From Stutzerimonas stutzeri (GTDB lineage Bacteria; Pseudomonadota; Gammaproteobacteria; Pseudomonadales; Pseudomonadaceae): 64,000 bases of DNA. The DNA is taken from positions 2,362,660 to 2,426,659 of the forward strand of contig NZ_CP007441.1 in NCBI RefSeq assembly GCF_000590475.1. Reading direction: 5' to 3'. The position numbers and the translations under genes are program-made. Under the pieces are notes generated by a model. That model was given only the letters and a program-made list of their open reading frames with translations, was not told the origin of the DNA and searched no databases. Shown one piece after another: positions 9,125 to 18,516 of the stretch; the stretch's first letter is position 1, and every line of letters starts with the position of its first letter.

Positions 9125-9338
9125 GTGTGGAGTTCACCTTACAAGTTAATGGAGAGGGGGAGGCGGTGCCCCGTCGCCAACCAGCGACTTGGTGACGCGA
9201 TTATCTCCGTTTCCAATCACGGTTCGGATGTCTTAAATCAAGAACTCGGCGACTGGCGCGGCTCCAAGGGCCGTCAGGAAGTACGCCCTCGCCATCAAGA
9301 ACGTCCTGGATATGCTAATTCGGCCTTGCCTCGCGCTT

Positions 9339-10970
9339 TTAACAGAGACGGAACTGCCCAACCAGGCGGTTCAGCTCGGCCGCCAGGCGCACCAGCTCAT
9401 CGCTGATCTGCGAGGTCTGGCTGGCATCCGTCGAGGTCGCGTCGGCAATGTTGCTGATGGTGGTGATGTTGCGGTTGATTTCCTCGGCGACCGCGCTTTG
9501 CTCTTCTGCCGCCGTGGCGATCTGCATGTTCATGTCGCTGATCGTGCCCACTTCACTGGCAATCACGTTGAGGCTCTGGGCAGCCTTGGCGACGCATTTG
9601 GAACCAGCGTGAGCGCGGATTTGCGCGTCCTGCATGACCGTGACCGCATCGTGCACACCGCTCTGCAATTGCTCGATGATCGCCTGGATATCACGGGTGG
9701 ATTGTTGTGTACGCGACGCCAGAGTGCGCACCTCGTCGGCGACCACTGCGAATCCACGGCCCTGTTCGCCTGCGCGTGCTGCTTCGATGGCGGCGTTAAG
9801 TGCGAGCAGATTGGTCTGTTCGGCGATGCCGTTGATAACGCCCAGCACCATGCCGATGGAGGCGCTGTCCGCCTCGACCTGCTTGATCACCTGTGCGCCC
9901 CGTTCGATTTCCCGAATCAGTCCGTCGATGCCGTCCAGCGCCTCGGTAGCCAGGGTGACGCCAGCTCTGGATTGCTCGTCCGCATCGTTCGAGGCCGTGG
10001 CCGTCTGGCTGGCATGCCGCGCCACTTCCTGCACTGTCGCGCTCATCTCGTTCATCGCCGAGGCCACCATGTCGGTTTCGCTGCGCTGCGCCATTACCGC
10101 CGAGTGGGTCTTTTCGGCCAGGTTGGCGACACGGTCCGACACTTCGCCCAGTTGACGGGTGACACCCGCAACCGCTTCCAGACTATGGCGAAACTTGCCA
10201 ATCATGCGGTTAAACGAGTGCCCCATGGCGCCGACTTCATCCTCGGCATGGACGGATACGATGCGGCTGAGGTCCTCGTCATCCGTCATCGCCTCCATGG
10301 TGTGGCGCATGTCGTTGACGCGACTGATGATTACGCGGCGAATGATGTAGCTCATCACGATCAGGCCGGCCAGCAGAAGCAGAAGCTGGATGCCGGCGGA
10401 GGTCATGACATTGCGATTTATTTCACCGTCGAGAACCGACAGGTCGTAGCTGATCCGCACAGCCCCCATCACCGAATTTTCGGCAACGTGGTGGCATGAA
10501 AGGCAATTGGTGCCGCGGTGGTCCTGGTGAGCAAGGATCGGGTTGATGACGGTTAGCACTCGGCCGTTCTTGCCCTCGCTGACGTCCATCGTGGCCTTAC
10601 CTGCCAGCGCGTCGCGGTCCATCTGATCGGCCGCCGCCTCGTGTGCGAACCCGGGGCCGAAGACCTTGGTCACCGGCTCGCCACGAACGATGCGCGCGTC
10701 AATGACGCCGGGCCTTGCCAGTATCTTGTCTCTCAGCACTTCGCGCTGGGCCATGGTGCCGGTCAGCATCATCGTGTTGATGCTATCGAAGTAAGAGTCG
10801 GCGGCATCCTTGGTTTGCTGTTCAACGACCTGCAACACCAGTCGTTTCTCGGTGCTGGCGGCATGGAGCAACGAGGCGGAAAGCACCAGTGCGAAAACCA
10901 GCACCAGGGCCAGGTTGATCTTCGCCTGGACGGACATCTGGCGGTTAGCGGGAGCGCTGCTCATGATCAT
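9339..10970 (-). CDS. Methyl-accepting chemotaxis protein with periplasmic haem c motif
   Basis: The roughly 543-residue protein has a TM helix near the N-terminus (INLALVLVFALVLSASLL), a periplasmic sensor of about 140 residues, a second TM helix, HAMP, and a full MCP signalling domain with the hairpin EQTNLLALNAAIEAARAGEQGRGF. The sensor carries C-L-S-C-H (codons 10491-10505) shortly before TM2, the attachment site for covalent haem c, in a segment GAVRISYDLSVLDGEI typical of Tll0287/DUF3365-like folds. Haem-c MCPs are known in Geobacter and relatives as redox or gas sensors. The start is uncertain, since ATGs lie at 10970 and 10964 and a longer frame begins at 11087. The ligand is unknown. 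Confidence 0.88.
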   Translation of the reverse strand: MIMSSAPANRQMSVQAKINLALVLVFALVLSASLLHAASTEKRLVLQVVEQQTKDAADSYFDSINTMMLTGTMAQREVLRDKILARPGVIDARIVRGEPVTKVFGPGFAHEAAADQMDRDALAGKATMDVSEGKNGRVLTVINPILAHQDHRGTNCLSCHHVAENSVMGAVRISYDLSVLDGEINRNVMTSAGIQLLLLLAGLIVMSYIIRRVIISRVNDMRHTMEAMTDDEDLSRIVSVHAEDEVGAMGHSFNRMIGKFRHSLEAVAGVTRQLGEVSDRVANLAEKTHSAVMAQRSETDMVASAMNEMSATVQEVARHASQTATASNDADEQSRAGVTLATEALDGIDGLIREIERGAQVIKQVEADSASIGMVLGVINGIAEQTNLLALNAAIEAARAGEQGRGFAVVADEVRTLASRTQQSTRDIQAIIEQLQSGVHDAVTVMQDAQIRAHAGSKCVAKAAQSLNVIASEVGTISDMNMQIATAAEEQSAVAEEINRNITTISNIADATSTDASQTSQISDELVRLAAELNRLVGQFRLC

Positions 10971-11524
10971 TACTACTGCTCGGAAACGAATCCGCCTGAA
11001 AGCAGGCGCTATAGGCGTGGGGGCTACAAACAGGCGATCCAACCAAAGCGTTCGCTCCGTTCGATCAGCCAGGCAATCAGGTCGCATATGCGAAAGGCTG
11101 CGACTGGCTGCGGCTTTGCGGCTCGCACCGTATAGGGCGCTGGTTGATGTGTCCCTGATCTGAGTCAGTCAATCGCTTAGTTTCGTTGAGGAAAAACGGC
11201 GGTACTTCAATATGCGGCGGACCGTTTGGCAGTGCGGTTCTTCCGGGTACGGGCGCCCATGAATTTGAGTCGCACCGACTTCAATCGGCTACTTGGCAAG
11301 TTACTCGCCACCGAGCACTCTATGCTTCGCACACAAGTCAACGACCACCAGTCAGTTGGCGGCTTCGTTTACCGGCGCGAATTTAGCTGTGGGAAGCTGC
11401 GAACCCCTTGTCGTTTCGGCGGTCGTAGCCTCTAGTCAGCCGCTGTCGGCGGGACATGCAGGGTATGGCTGTTGACCGATCCAGGCGCAGTGCATCAACC
11501 GGAACTATCTTTTCAAGGACTCAC
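10971..11524. other. 554-bp non-coding region between chemoreceptor and galU
   Basis: This gap separates divergently transcribed genes and must hold both promoters. I see no tRNA, no intrinsic terminator and no convincing gene. A 69-codon plus-strand frame from 11226 has no ribosome site at any of its ATGs. Confidence 0.5.
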
Positions 11525-12364
11525 ATGATCAAGAAATGCCTTTTTCCTGCGGCCGGATATGGCACGCGCTTCCTCCCTGCGACCAAGGCCATGCCCAAGG
11601 AGATGTTGCCGGTAGTGAACAAGCCCCTGATTCAGTACGGGGTTGAAGAGGCACTGGCCGCTGGGCTGAGCCAGATCTCGATTGTTACCGGTCGCGGCAA
11701 GCGTTCCCTGGAAGACCACTTCGACATTAGCTACGAGCTGGAACATCAGATCCGCAACACCGACAAGGAAAAGTACCTGGTCGGCATCCGCAAATTGATC
11801 GACGAGTGCAGCTTTTCCTACACCCGCCAAGTCGAAATGAAGGGTCTTGGCCACGCCATTCTCAGCGGCCGCCCGTTGATCGGTGACGAGCCCTTTGCCG
11901 TGGTTCTGGCCGACGACCTGTGCATCAACCTCAATGGCGATCCCGTGCTGGCGCAGATGGTCAAGCTGTACAACCAGTTCCGTTGCTCGATCGTGGCCAT
12001 CCAGGAAGTGCCGCCGGAAGAGACCAGCAAGTACGGTGTGATCGCCGGTGAAATGATCCGTGATGACATTTTCCGCGTCAGCCACATGGTCGAGAAGCCC
12101 AAGCCGGAGGACGCGCCGTCCAACCTGGCGATCATCGGCCGCTACATCCTGACCCCGGATATCTTCAATCTGATCGAGCAGACCGAGCCGGGCAAGGGCG
12201 GCGAGATCCAGATTACCGACGCCCTGATGCGTCAGGCTCAGGACGGCTGCGTCCTGGCATACAAGTTCAAGGGGCAGCGTTTCGACTGCGGCAGCGCCGA
12301 GGGCTATATCGCGGCGACCAACTTCTGCTACGAGAATTTCTACCTCACCGGCAAGGCGTTCTGA
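11525..12364 (+). CDS. galU: UTP-glucose-1-phosphate uridylyltransferase
   Basis: GalU makes UDP-glucose from UTP and glucose-1-phosphate for lipopolysaccharide, exopolysaccharide and osmolyte synthesis. The 279-residue protein has the nucleotidyltransferase signature FPAAGYGTRFLPATKAMPKE at its N-terminus, VLADDLC around the metal-binding aspartate, and FDCGSAEGY near the end, all as in Pseudomonas GalU. The ATG at 11525 has AAGGA seven bases upstream; the 23-codon extension has no such signal. It is a single gene closed by a strong terminator. Confidence 0.96.
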   Translation: MIKKCLFPAAGYGTRFLPATKAMPKEMLPVVNKPLIQYGVEEALAAGLSQISIVTGRGKRSLEDHFDISYELEHQIRNTDKEKYLVGIRKLIDECSFSYTRQVEMKGLGHAILSGRPLIGDEPFAVVLADDLCINLNGDPVLAQMVKLYNQFRCSIVAIQEVPPEETSKYGVIAGEMIRDDIFRVSHMVEKPKPEDAPSNLAIIGRYILTPDIFNLIEQTEPGKGGEIQITDALMRQAQDGCVLAYKFKGQRFDCGSAEGYIAATNFCYENFYLTGKAF

Positions 12365-12381
12365 TTCACGTCACGTCGAGC

Positions 12382-12407
12382 ACAAAGCCACCCTTGGGTG
12401 GCTTTGT
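12382..12407. terminator. Terminator between galU and the VOC gene
   Basis: A 12-bp perfect inverted repeat (ACAAAGCCACCC and its complement) has a 2-nt centre, with A and T tracts inside the stem ends and TTCG after it. It lies 17 bases past the galU stop and just before the convergent VOC gene stop, so it may serve both directions. Confidence 0.8.
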
Positions 12408-12412
12408 TCGTT

Positions 12413-12835
12413 TCATGGGGACGGCATGTCCTCGGCACCTGGTCCCAATGGCTGCCCATAGCTGAACTCGACGTAATTACCCGCGGGATCTCGCAGGCCG
12501 CAGTAGTAGCCGACCGGGTAGGGTTCATCGCGTGGCTCCCAGATCAGGCAGCCAGCCTGACGAGCACGAGCGGCAATCGCATCGACTTCGCCGCGACTCG
12601 ACAACGCAAAGCCGAAATGGCTGTAGTCGTTTTCCGCCAGTTCACGATCCTGGCCCCCCGGCATGATCACGAAGATAAACTCCCGCTCCTTGCCGGGCTC
12701 GGCCATCCAGACGATTCGCGAACCTTTTCCGGCGCGCTCGTGGAACACATGCATCCCGCAGAACTGTGCATAAAACGCGATGCATGCGTCGAGGTCGGGA
12801 ACATGCAGGGCGAGGTGAGTCAGGGTAGGGCGCAT
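12413..12835 (-). CDS. VOC-superfamily protein (glyoxalase/dioxygenase-like)
   Basis: This 140-residue protein has the paired beta-alpha-beta-beta-beta layout of vicinal oxygen chelate proteins: LTHLALHVPDLDACIAFY at the start, DYSHFGFAL in the middle, and RDPAGNYVEFSYGQP at the end. The histidines and glutamate in these segments are candidate metal ligands. Members include glyoxalase I, extradiol dioxygenases and resistance proteins; the function here cannot be told. The ATG at 12835 follows AAGGAA; an extension of nine codons upstream is rejected. It is divergent from gor, with 72 bp between starts. Confidence 0.82.
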   Translation of the reverse strand: MRPTLTHLALHVPDLDACIAFYAQFCGMHVFHERAGKGSRIVWMAEPGKEREFIFVIMPGGQDRELAENDYSHFGFALSSRGEVDAIAARARQAGCLIWEPRDEPYPVGYYCGLRDPAGNYVEFSYGQPLGPGAEDMPSP

Positions 12836-12907
12836 GCGGCATTCCTTCGGTGATCGGGCCAACGGCCATGGGTTATGCTTTGCGTACTACATGGGAGACA
12901 ACAGTTC

Positions 12908-14266
12908 ATGGCTTACGACTTCGATTTATTCGTCATCGGTGCTGGCTCCGGTGGCGTCCGTGCCGCTCGATTCGCCGCGGGCTATGGTGCCCGCGTCGCG
13001 GTTGCGGAAAGCCGCTATCTGGGTGGCACCTGCGTAAACGTCGGCTGCGTACCGAAGAAACTGCTGGTCTACGGCGCTCACTATGCCGAGGACATCGGCC
13101 AGGCCCAAGGCTATGGCTGGACCATCGACGGTGCAACCTTCGACTGGAAGGCCCTGATCGCCAACAAGGACCGCGAGATTCAACGCCTCAACGGTATCTA
13201 CAAGAATCTCCTGGTCGACAGCGGCGTCACCTTGTTGCAAGCGCATGCGCGGCTGGTCGATGCCCATACCGTTGAAGTCGAAGGCCGCCACTACAGTGCC
13301 GAGCATATTCTGATCGCGACCGGCGGCTGGCCCTTCGTGCCGGACGTCCCGGGCCGTGAACACGCCATTACCTCTAACGAAGCCTTTTATCTCGACCAGC
13401 TGCCGCGCCGCGTGCTGGTGGTCGGGGGCGGCTACATTGCCGTGGAGTTCGCCTCCATCTTCCATGGCTGCGGTGCCGACACCAAGCTGCTGTATCGAGG
13501 CGAGCTGTTCCTGCGCGGCTTCGATGGTTCGCTACGCGATCACCTCAAAGATGAATTGATCAAGAAGGACATCGACCTGCAGTTCAATGCCGATATCGCG
13601 CGCATCGACAAGCAGGCGGACGGTAGCTTGCTCGCCACTTTAAAAGACGGGCGGGTATTGGAAGCAGATTGCATCCTGTACGCCACGGGCCGGCGTCCGA
13701 TGCTGGACGGCCTGGGACTCGAGAACGTCGACGTCGCGCTGGACAAGCGCGGTTTCGTCGCGGTTGACGAGCAGTTTCGAACCTCAACGTCTTCCATTCT
13801 GGCGCTCGGCGACGTGATCGGCCGCATTCAGCTAACCCCCGTAGCGCTTGCCGAGGGCATGGCGGTGGCGCGTCAGCTGTTCAAACCGGAGGAGTACCGG
13901 CCGGTTGATTACAACACCATCGCCACCGCGGTGTTCAGCCTGCCGAACATGGCGACGGTCGGGCTGACCGAAGAAGAAGCGCGTAAGCAGGGGCACAAGG
14001 TGGTGGTGTTCGAGAGTCGCTTCAGGCCCATGAAACTGACCATGACCGGCAGCCTCGAGCGCAGCCTGATGAAGCTGGTGGTCGATGCCGAAACCGACAA
14101 GGTGCTGGGGTGCCATATGGCCGGGCCGGATGCCGGTGAGATCATGCAGGGCATGGCCGTGGCCTTGAAGGCCGGCGCCACCAAACGCATCTTCGACGAT
14201 ACGGTGGGCATCCACCCGACAGCGGCTGAAGAATTCGTCACCATGCGCACGCCAACGGGAATCTGA
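12908..14266 (+). CDS. gor: Glutathione-disulfide reductase
   Basis: This NADPH-dependent flavoenzyme reduces oxidised glutathione in the cytoplasm. The 452 residues show the FAD fold GAGSGGVRAAR, the redox disulfide GGTCVNVGCVPKK (C42 and C47), the NADPH fold VVGGGYIAVEFA, and the C-terminal GIHPTAAEEF with the histidine-glutamate pair that activates the disulfide. YRGELFLRGFD after the second Rossmann fold is typical of glutathione rather than lipoamide or mercuric reductases. The ATG at 12908 places the start directly before the FAD-binding strand. Confidence 0.94.
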   Translation: MAYDFDLFVIGAGSGGVRAARFAAGYGARVAVAESRYLGGTCVNVGCVPKKLLVYGAHYAEDIGQAQGYGWTIDGATFDWKALIANKDREIQRLNGIYKNLLVDSGVTLLQAHARLVDAHTVEVEGRHYSAEHILIATGGWPFVPDVPGREHAITSNEAFYLDQLPRRVLVVGGGYIAVEFASIFHGCGADTKLLYRGELFLRGFDGSLRDHLKDELIKKDIDLQFNADIARIDKQADGSLLATLKDGRVLEADCILYATGRRPMLDGLGLENVDVALDKRGFVAVDEQFRTSTSSILALGDVIGRIQLTPVALAEGMAVARQLFKPEEYRPVDYNTIATAVFSLPNMATVGLTEEEARKQGHKVVVFESRFRPMKLTMTGSLERSLMKLVVDAETDKVLGCHMAGPDAGEIMQGMAVALKAGATKRIFDDTVGIHPTAAEEFVTMRTPTGI

Positions 14267-14400
14267 TCGAGGCACCGCCTTGAGCACGCCCGGTCGGCCT
14301 GCGAGTTCATAGCCGGCCAGGCGAGGTAGCGTGGAGGAGGGCGGCGATGTGCACCACTGGCAGCTGAGCGACAGTTGCACCGCTCCGGCGTCATCGAGGA

Positions 14401-14892
14401 TCAGTGATGCTGATGGGCGTTGCCGTTCGACTCAGGCGCCTGCTCCTGAATAGCGACGTCAACGGTTACCTCACCGGCGTTCTCGAAAGTCAGCGTAAGG
14501 GGGAAATGCTCTCCGGCTACCAGCGGCTCACTCAGTTTGAAAAGCATCACATGGCTGCTTCCCGGTTTGAATTCCACTTCGCCGCCAGCTGGCACCTCAA
14601 CCGAATCGATACGCTCCATACTCATCACGTCGCCCTTATGGACATGGGTATGCAACTCGGCCTTTTCGGCACGGGGAGTCTGTACATTCATCAGTCGATC
14701 AGGCGTATCGCCGGGATTGCTCAAGGTGAAATACACCGCGCCGGTAGGGGCGCTCGGCGGCATAGCACGGGACCATACCTGGGTAATGATCGGCCTTCCA
14801 TTGTTCATCTGATGACTGTGCGCATGGTCGTCTGCCATGGTGGTCATAGAAGCCGTGCCAAGTACGAGAGCGGTGATCAGGCGAAGCAGCAT
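14401..14892 (-). CDS. Periplasmic copper chaperone, PCu(A)C family
   Basis: The 163-residue precursor has a signal peptide of about 20 residues. The mature part contains the PCuAC Cu(I) site: HTHVHKGDVMSMERI followed about 20 residues later by SSHVML, which supplies the His and Met ligands. Both termini are histidine-rich (DDHAHSHQM and NAHQHH), which may extend metal binding. The family delivers copper to cytochrome oxidase or protects against copper. GGAG precedes the ATG at 14892; the 26-codon upstream extension is rejected because it would bury the signal peptide. It stands alone, convergent to gor. Confidence 0.88.
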   Translation of the reverse strand: MLLRLITALVLGTASMTTMADDHAHSHQMNNGRPIITQVWSRAMPPSAPTGAVYFTLSNPGDTPDRLMNVQTPRAEKAELHTHVHKGDVMSMERIDSVEVPAGGEVEFKPGSSHVMLFKLSEPLVAGEHFPLTLTFENAGEVTVDVAIQEQAPESNGNAHQHH

Positions 14893-15108
14893 GTGTTTCT
14901 CCAGGTTGTTTTCGATGCCGAACATTAACATGGGCGCTTCAACATCTACCGTGAGCACAGGCAATCGCACTAGCGGTGCTGGTGTCGCAATGGGATCTGC
15001 AGAGCTGCTGCGTTTCTGTTTGAATAAACCTGCAGTCTGATGCCAAACGCTGTTTACAACGAAACGGGGACAGGTCTAGGCCCCATCTGATCGGAGATGC
15101 ATTACCCA

Positions 15109-15477
15109 ATGGAACGAAGTCGCTGGAGTCACCGGTTATTACCCGGAGGAAAAGAGCCCGATCCGCGTTTCACTCTAGCCAACGAACGAACCTTTCTCGC
15201 CTGGATCCGCACGTCTCTGGCGCTACTGGCCGGCGGCGTGGCCGTCGAAGCCTTTGCCGGCGGCATCTTTAGCCTGGAGTTGCGCAAGGTGCTAGCGGTT
15301 TCGTTGTTATTGCTGGCCATGTTCATCAGCTCAACGGCCTGTATTCGCTGGTTGAGCATCGAACGAGCCATGCGCCACAGCGGTCCATTGCCGTTTCCAC
15401 TGCTGATTCCGATTCTGTCGATCGGCGGCACCCTGGTTACATTGGTCCTGATCAGCTTCATCGCACTGCGCGGCTGA
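15109..15477 (+). CDS. DUF202 (YidH-type) inner membrane protein
   Basis: The roughly 122-residue protein shows the DUF202 signature DPRFTLANERTFLAWIRTSLALL, then three predicted membrane helices. The molecular role of the family is unknown. An alternative ATG at 15097 would place the ribosome site GGAG almost against the start, so 15109 is preferred. It sits one base before a second DUF202 gene, and the pair resembles the yidH-yidG arrangement of enterobacteria. Confidence 0.82.
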   Translation: MERSRWSHRLLPGGKEPDPRFTLANERTFLAWIRTSLALLAGGVAVEAFAGGIFSLELRKVLAVSLLLLAMFISSTACIRWLSIERAMRHSGPLPFPLLIPILSIGGTLVTLVLISFIALRG

Positions 15478-15478
15478 C

Positions 15479-15853
15479 ATGCATATATCCTTTCGTCGTC
15501 GCCTGGAGCCCAAACCGCCGCCACCGCCGCTGCACGAAGATCCGGGTCTGCAGCCGGAGCGCACGTCGCTGGCCTGGGGTCGAACGCTGCTCACCATGCT
15601 CACCGTCAGCTCACTTTTCTTGCGCTGGATGCCATATCACGGGGCTTTTGTCGCCATGCTGGTTGCGCTTTCGTTGATCACGGCGCTGGGCATCTGGACC
15701 ACCCAGCGGCATCGCTACACCCGCAGTGCCAGCGGCCTGAAGAGCGGGCGCATTCAAGCCGATGCGGTGTCGGTACTATGGCTGGGCGCCTCGGTTTCCA
15801 TACTCGCCTTGTTAGGGCTCTACACCGTTATTTTTTTGCCGATCAGTAGCTGA
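15479..15853 (+). CDS. DUF202 (YidG-type) inner membrane protein
   Basis: The 124-residue protein has a proline-rich N-terminus and then DPGLQPERTSLAWGRTLLTML, the variant DUF202 signature of the YidG branch, followed by helices around residues 38-75 and 100-120. It overlaps the previous gene closely (one base between stop and start), which suggests a two-subunit membrane complex. The function is unknown. Confidence 0.82.
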   Translation: MHISFRRRLEPKPPPPPLHEDPGLQPERTSLAWGRTLLTMLTVSSLFLRWMPYHGAFVAMLVALSLITALGIWTTQRHRYTRSASGLKSGRIQADAVSVLWLGASVSILALLGLYTVIFLPISS

Positions 15854-15876
15854 GGCAGCAATTAGAAGAGGCTTAG

Positions 15877-16923
15877 ATGACCACCGCCAATCAGCAATTC
15901 GCCAGCGACAACTATTCGGGTATCTGTCCAGAAGCTTGGGAAGCCATGGCCCGGGCGAACCAGGGCCATGATCGGGCTTACGGCGACGACCAATGGACGA
16001 CCCGTGCCGCGGACCATTTCCGCCAGCTGTTCGAAACCGATTGCGAGGTGTTCTTCGCGTTCAATGGCACCGCAGCCAACTCCCTGGCGCTGTCTTCGCT
16101 CTGCCAGAGCTATCACAGCGTAATCTGCGGCGATATCGCACATATCGAAACTGACGAATGCGGCGCCCCGGAGTTCTTCTCCAACGGCTCCAAGCTGCTG
16201 GTGGCGCGGACCGAGCAGGGCAAGCTCACACCCACGGCGATCCGCGAAATTGCACTGAAGCGCAAGGACATCCATTACCCCAAACCGCGCGTCGTCAGCA
16301 TCACCCAGGCCACTGAAATAGGCACCGTATACCGGCCCGACGAACTCAGAGCCATCAGCGATACCTGCAAAGAACTGGGGCTGCACCTGCACATGGACGG
16401 CGCACGTTTCGCCAATGCCTGCGCATTCCTTGGCCTGTCACCAGCGGAGCTGAGCTGGAAGGCTGGCGTGGACGTGCTGTGTTTCGGTGGTACCAAGAAC
16501 GGTATGGCGGTGGGCGAAGCCATTCTGTTTTTCAACCGGGACCTGGCTGAAGATTTCGAATACCGCTGCAAGCAGGCTGGCCAGCTGGCATCCAAGATGC
16601 GTTTTCTGTCGGCGCCTTGGGTCGGCTTGCTGGAAAACAATGCCTGGATGAAATACGCCGAGCACGCCAATCGCTGTGCCCATTTGCTGGCCGAGCTGAT
16701 CAGCGATGTGCCGGATGTGGAGCTTATGTTTCCGGTTGAAGCCAACGGCGTTTTCGTGAGTATTCCGCCGTTGGCGCTCGAGGCACTCAGAAGCCGCGGT
16801 TGGATGTTCTACACCTTCATCGGCGTCGGCGGCGCGCGCTTCATGTGCTCCTGGGATACCAGCGAAGAGCGGGTGCGCCAGTTGGCAGATGACATACGCA
16901 GCGTCGTTATTCAGAACCAATGA
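15877..16923 (+). CDS. ltaE: Low-specificity L-threonine aldolase
   Basis: This PLP enzyme cleaves L-threonine and L-allo-threonine to glycine and acetaldehyde. The 348 residues include FASDNYSGICPEAW at the start, HMDGARFANA with the PLP-nitrogen aspartate near residue 174, and CFGGTKNGM with the Schiff-base lysine at 207. It fits the beta-eliminating lyase (fold type I) family in length and order. AGAGG lies eight bases before the ATG. It follows the DUF202 pair by 23 bp and may be cotranscribed. Confidence 0.9.
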   Translation: MTTANQQFASDNYSGICPEAWEAMARANQGHDRAYGDDQWTTRAADHFRQLFETDCEVFFAFNGTAANSLALSSLCQSYHSVICGDIAHIETDECGAPEFFSNGSKLLVARTEQGKLTPTAIREIALKRKDIHYPKPRVVSITQATEIGTVYRPDELRAISDTCKELGLHLHMDGARFANACAFLGLSPAELSWKAGVDVLCFGGTKNGMAVGEAILFFNRDLAEDFEYRCKQAGQLASKMRFLSAPWVGLLENNAWMKYAEHANRCAHLLAELISDVPDVELMFPVEANGVFVSIPPLALEALRSRGWMFYTFIGVGGARFMCSWDTSEERVRQLADDIRSVVIQNQ

Positions 16924-17039
16924 GGTAGCGGTGCCGAGGTTGAATAACGCGCCAAGCGAGCTAGGGACGATCATTGCTCGTGCCAATCCAGCAGATTTAG
17001 CATGACGGATGACTAACACGGTAGTTTCGCAACGGTAGC

Positions 17040-17067
17040 GCGCAGGCCTGAACACGTCAGCCTGCGC
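17040..17067. terminator. Hairpin between convergent ltaE and aldo/keto reductase genes
   Basis: GCGCAGG-C-CTGA pairs with TCAG-CCTGCGC around a 5-nt loop, giving an 11-bp stem with one bulged C. There is no good T-run on either side, so it may be a weak or factor-aided terminator. Confidence 0.45.
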
Positions 17068-17091
17068 CTCGTTGTGAAGGCGTCGAGATTA

Positions 17092-18063
17092 TTAGTCCGG
17101 AACCGGCACGTCCTCCATCAGAAGTTGCTTAGCCTTCAAGGCGCGCCAGAACTCGGTTGGTATCTGCGCTTCGAATTGCTGCACATATTGCGCTGGGCGC
17201 TTTGGATTGCTGGTGCCGGGAATGACCGATAGCACCGCAGGATGGGCAAGGCAAAACTGCAGCGCGGCGGCCCGCAGATCGACATCGAACTCCTTGCACA
17301 CAGCCTCGATTTGCTGAGTTTTCTGACGGATCTCGTCGGGTGCCTGGGCATAATCGTAGTGTTCACCACCGGCCAGTACACCGGAGTTGAACGGGCCGCC
17401 GACAACGATACCCACGCCGCGCTCTACGCATTGCGGGAACAGTGTGTCCAGCGCTTCGCGCTGATCGAGAAGGGAATATCGACCGGCAAGCAAAAACACA
17501 TCTGGATCGGACTGCTCAAGCGCCATGCGGCAGGGCTCAACGAGATTCACACCCAAGCCCCAGCCACGGATCATGCCTTCTTCACGCATTTGCGTGAGCG
17601 CTTTTGCAGCCCCTTGCATTGCTTGCTGAAAATACTCGGTCCATTGCGGGCCCCATTGATCTTCGGACACATCGTGAATGAACGCGACGTCGATACGGTC
17701 GACGCCCATTCGCTCGAGACTGTCCTCAATGGAGCGGCGCGCGCCGTCCGCGGAGTAGTCCACGATGCGTTTGTTGGGCAGTTCATCGACAAAGGGCTTT
17801 GCGTTTTCCGGCGCGTTTGCCGGCTGCAACAAACGACCTACCTTCGTACTCAACACGAAGTCGTTGCGTGGTTTGTTGCTGAGCAAACGGCCGAAGCGCT
17901 GTTCAGCCAAACCAGCCCCGTAATGCGGTGAAGTGTCGTAATAACGAATGCCAGCTTCCCAGGCAGCCTTGAGTGTGGCGTCAGCGGTTGCTTCGTCTAG
18001 AGGTGTGAACATGTTGCCCAAGGGCGCGCCGCCAAAACCGAGACGAGGAAGAGTGATACGCAT
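17092..18063 (-). CDS. Aldo/keto reductase, D-threo-aldose 1-dehydrogenase-like
   Basis: This 323-residue TIM-barrel oxidoreductase carries the AKR catalytic tetrad: D43 and Y48 in YYDTSPHYGAG, K74 in LSTKVGR, and H130 in DVAFIHDV. The start RLGFGGAPLGNMF and the segment LPNKRIVDYS point to the branch with D-threo-aldose (L-fucose) dehydrogenase and pyridoxal 4-dehydrogenase. The exact sugar or aldehyde is not known. A perfect AGGAGG ribosome site precedes the ATG at 18063. It is transcribed alone. Confidence 0.86.
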   Translation of the reverse strand: MRITLPRLGFGGAPLGNMFTPLDEATADATLKAAWEAGIRYYDTSPHYGAGLAEQRFGRLLSNKPRNDFVLSTKVGRLLQPANAPENAKPFVDELPNKRIVDYSADGARRSIEDSLERMGVDRIDVAFIHDVSEDQWGPQWTEYFQQAMQGAAKALTQMREEGMIRGWGLGVNLVEPCRMALEQSDPDVFLLAGRYSLLDQREALDTLFPQCVERGVGIVVGGPFNSGVLAGGEHYDYAQAPDEIRQKTQQIEAVCKEFDVDLRAAALQFCLAHPAVLSVIPGTSNPKRPAQYVQQFEAQIPTEFWRALKAKQLLMEDVPVPD

Positions 18064-18516
18064 GATGCCTCCTGATGCAGATGAAGCCGAAGACGGCGTG
18101 ACATTGCATGGGAGGATGGCTGAAGCGGGATGTTCCGATGAATCGACAGGAGTACGAACATGCTCTGAAGGTTTGTACGTTCGGCTAACGAAATCCGCTG
18201 GCTTAACGTCTTCCGCTTAGATATCCTCTATTTAACATAATATAGATTATGCGTATCCAGTACTGGCGGGCTGGGTCCATATGCCGACCGTTACCGCCAC
18301 GACGATATAACCGGAACGTTGGCATCGTCCGTTTGGTTGCGACTTTAGCAACGCTCGGCTGTACCGGCGGCGCAGTAACCGTGCTTTAAGGCCTGCTCAT
18401 GTTCTCGGAGCTTACCGACGCTTTACCCAAATCAGAACAACGCCTTTGATCTGGCAGCGATAAAAATTCTGCATAGCGTCATGCATCGATCACCGAGCTC
18501 AGCGATCGAATCAGGT
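18064..18516. other. 453-bp gap between aldo/keto reductase and a small secreted protein
   Basis: No gene is visible. Bases 18220-18260 are AT-rich and are a likely promoter area for the reductase. A 5-bp stem at 18470-18485 with T residues on the minus strand could end the small gene at 18517, but it is too short to call. Confidence 0.45.

Noticed and set aside
9219..9245. Possible Anr/FNR box upstream of hemN
   Set aside because: Only the TTGAT half-site matches on the minus strand; the second half (GACAT) has two of five expected bases.
11226..11435. 69-codon plus-strand frame in the gap before galU
   Set aside because: No ribosome site at any ATG and no recognised family; composition alone is not enough to call a gene.
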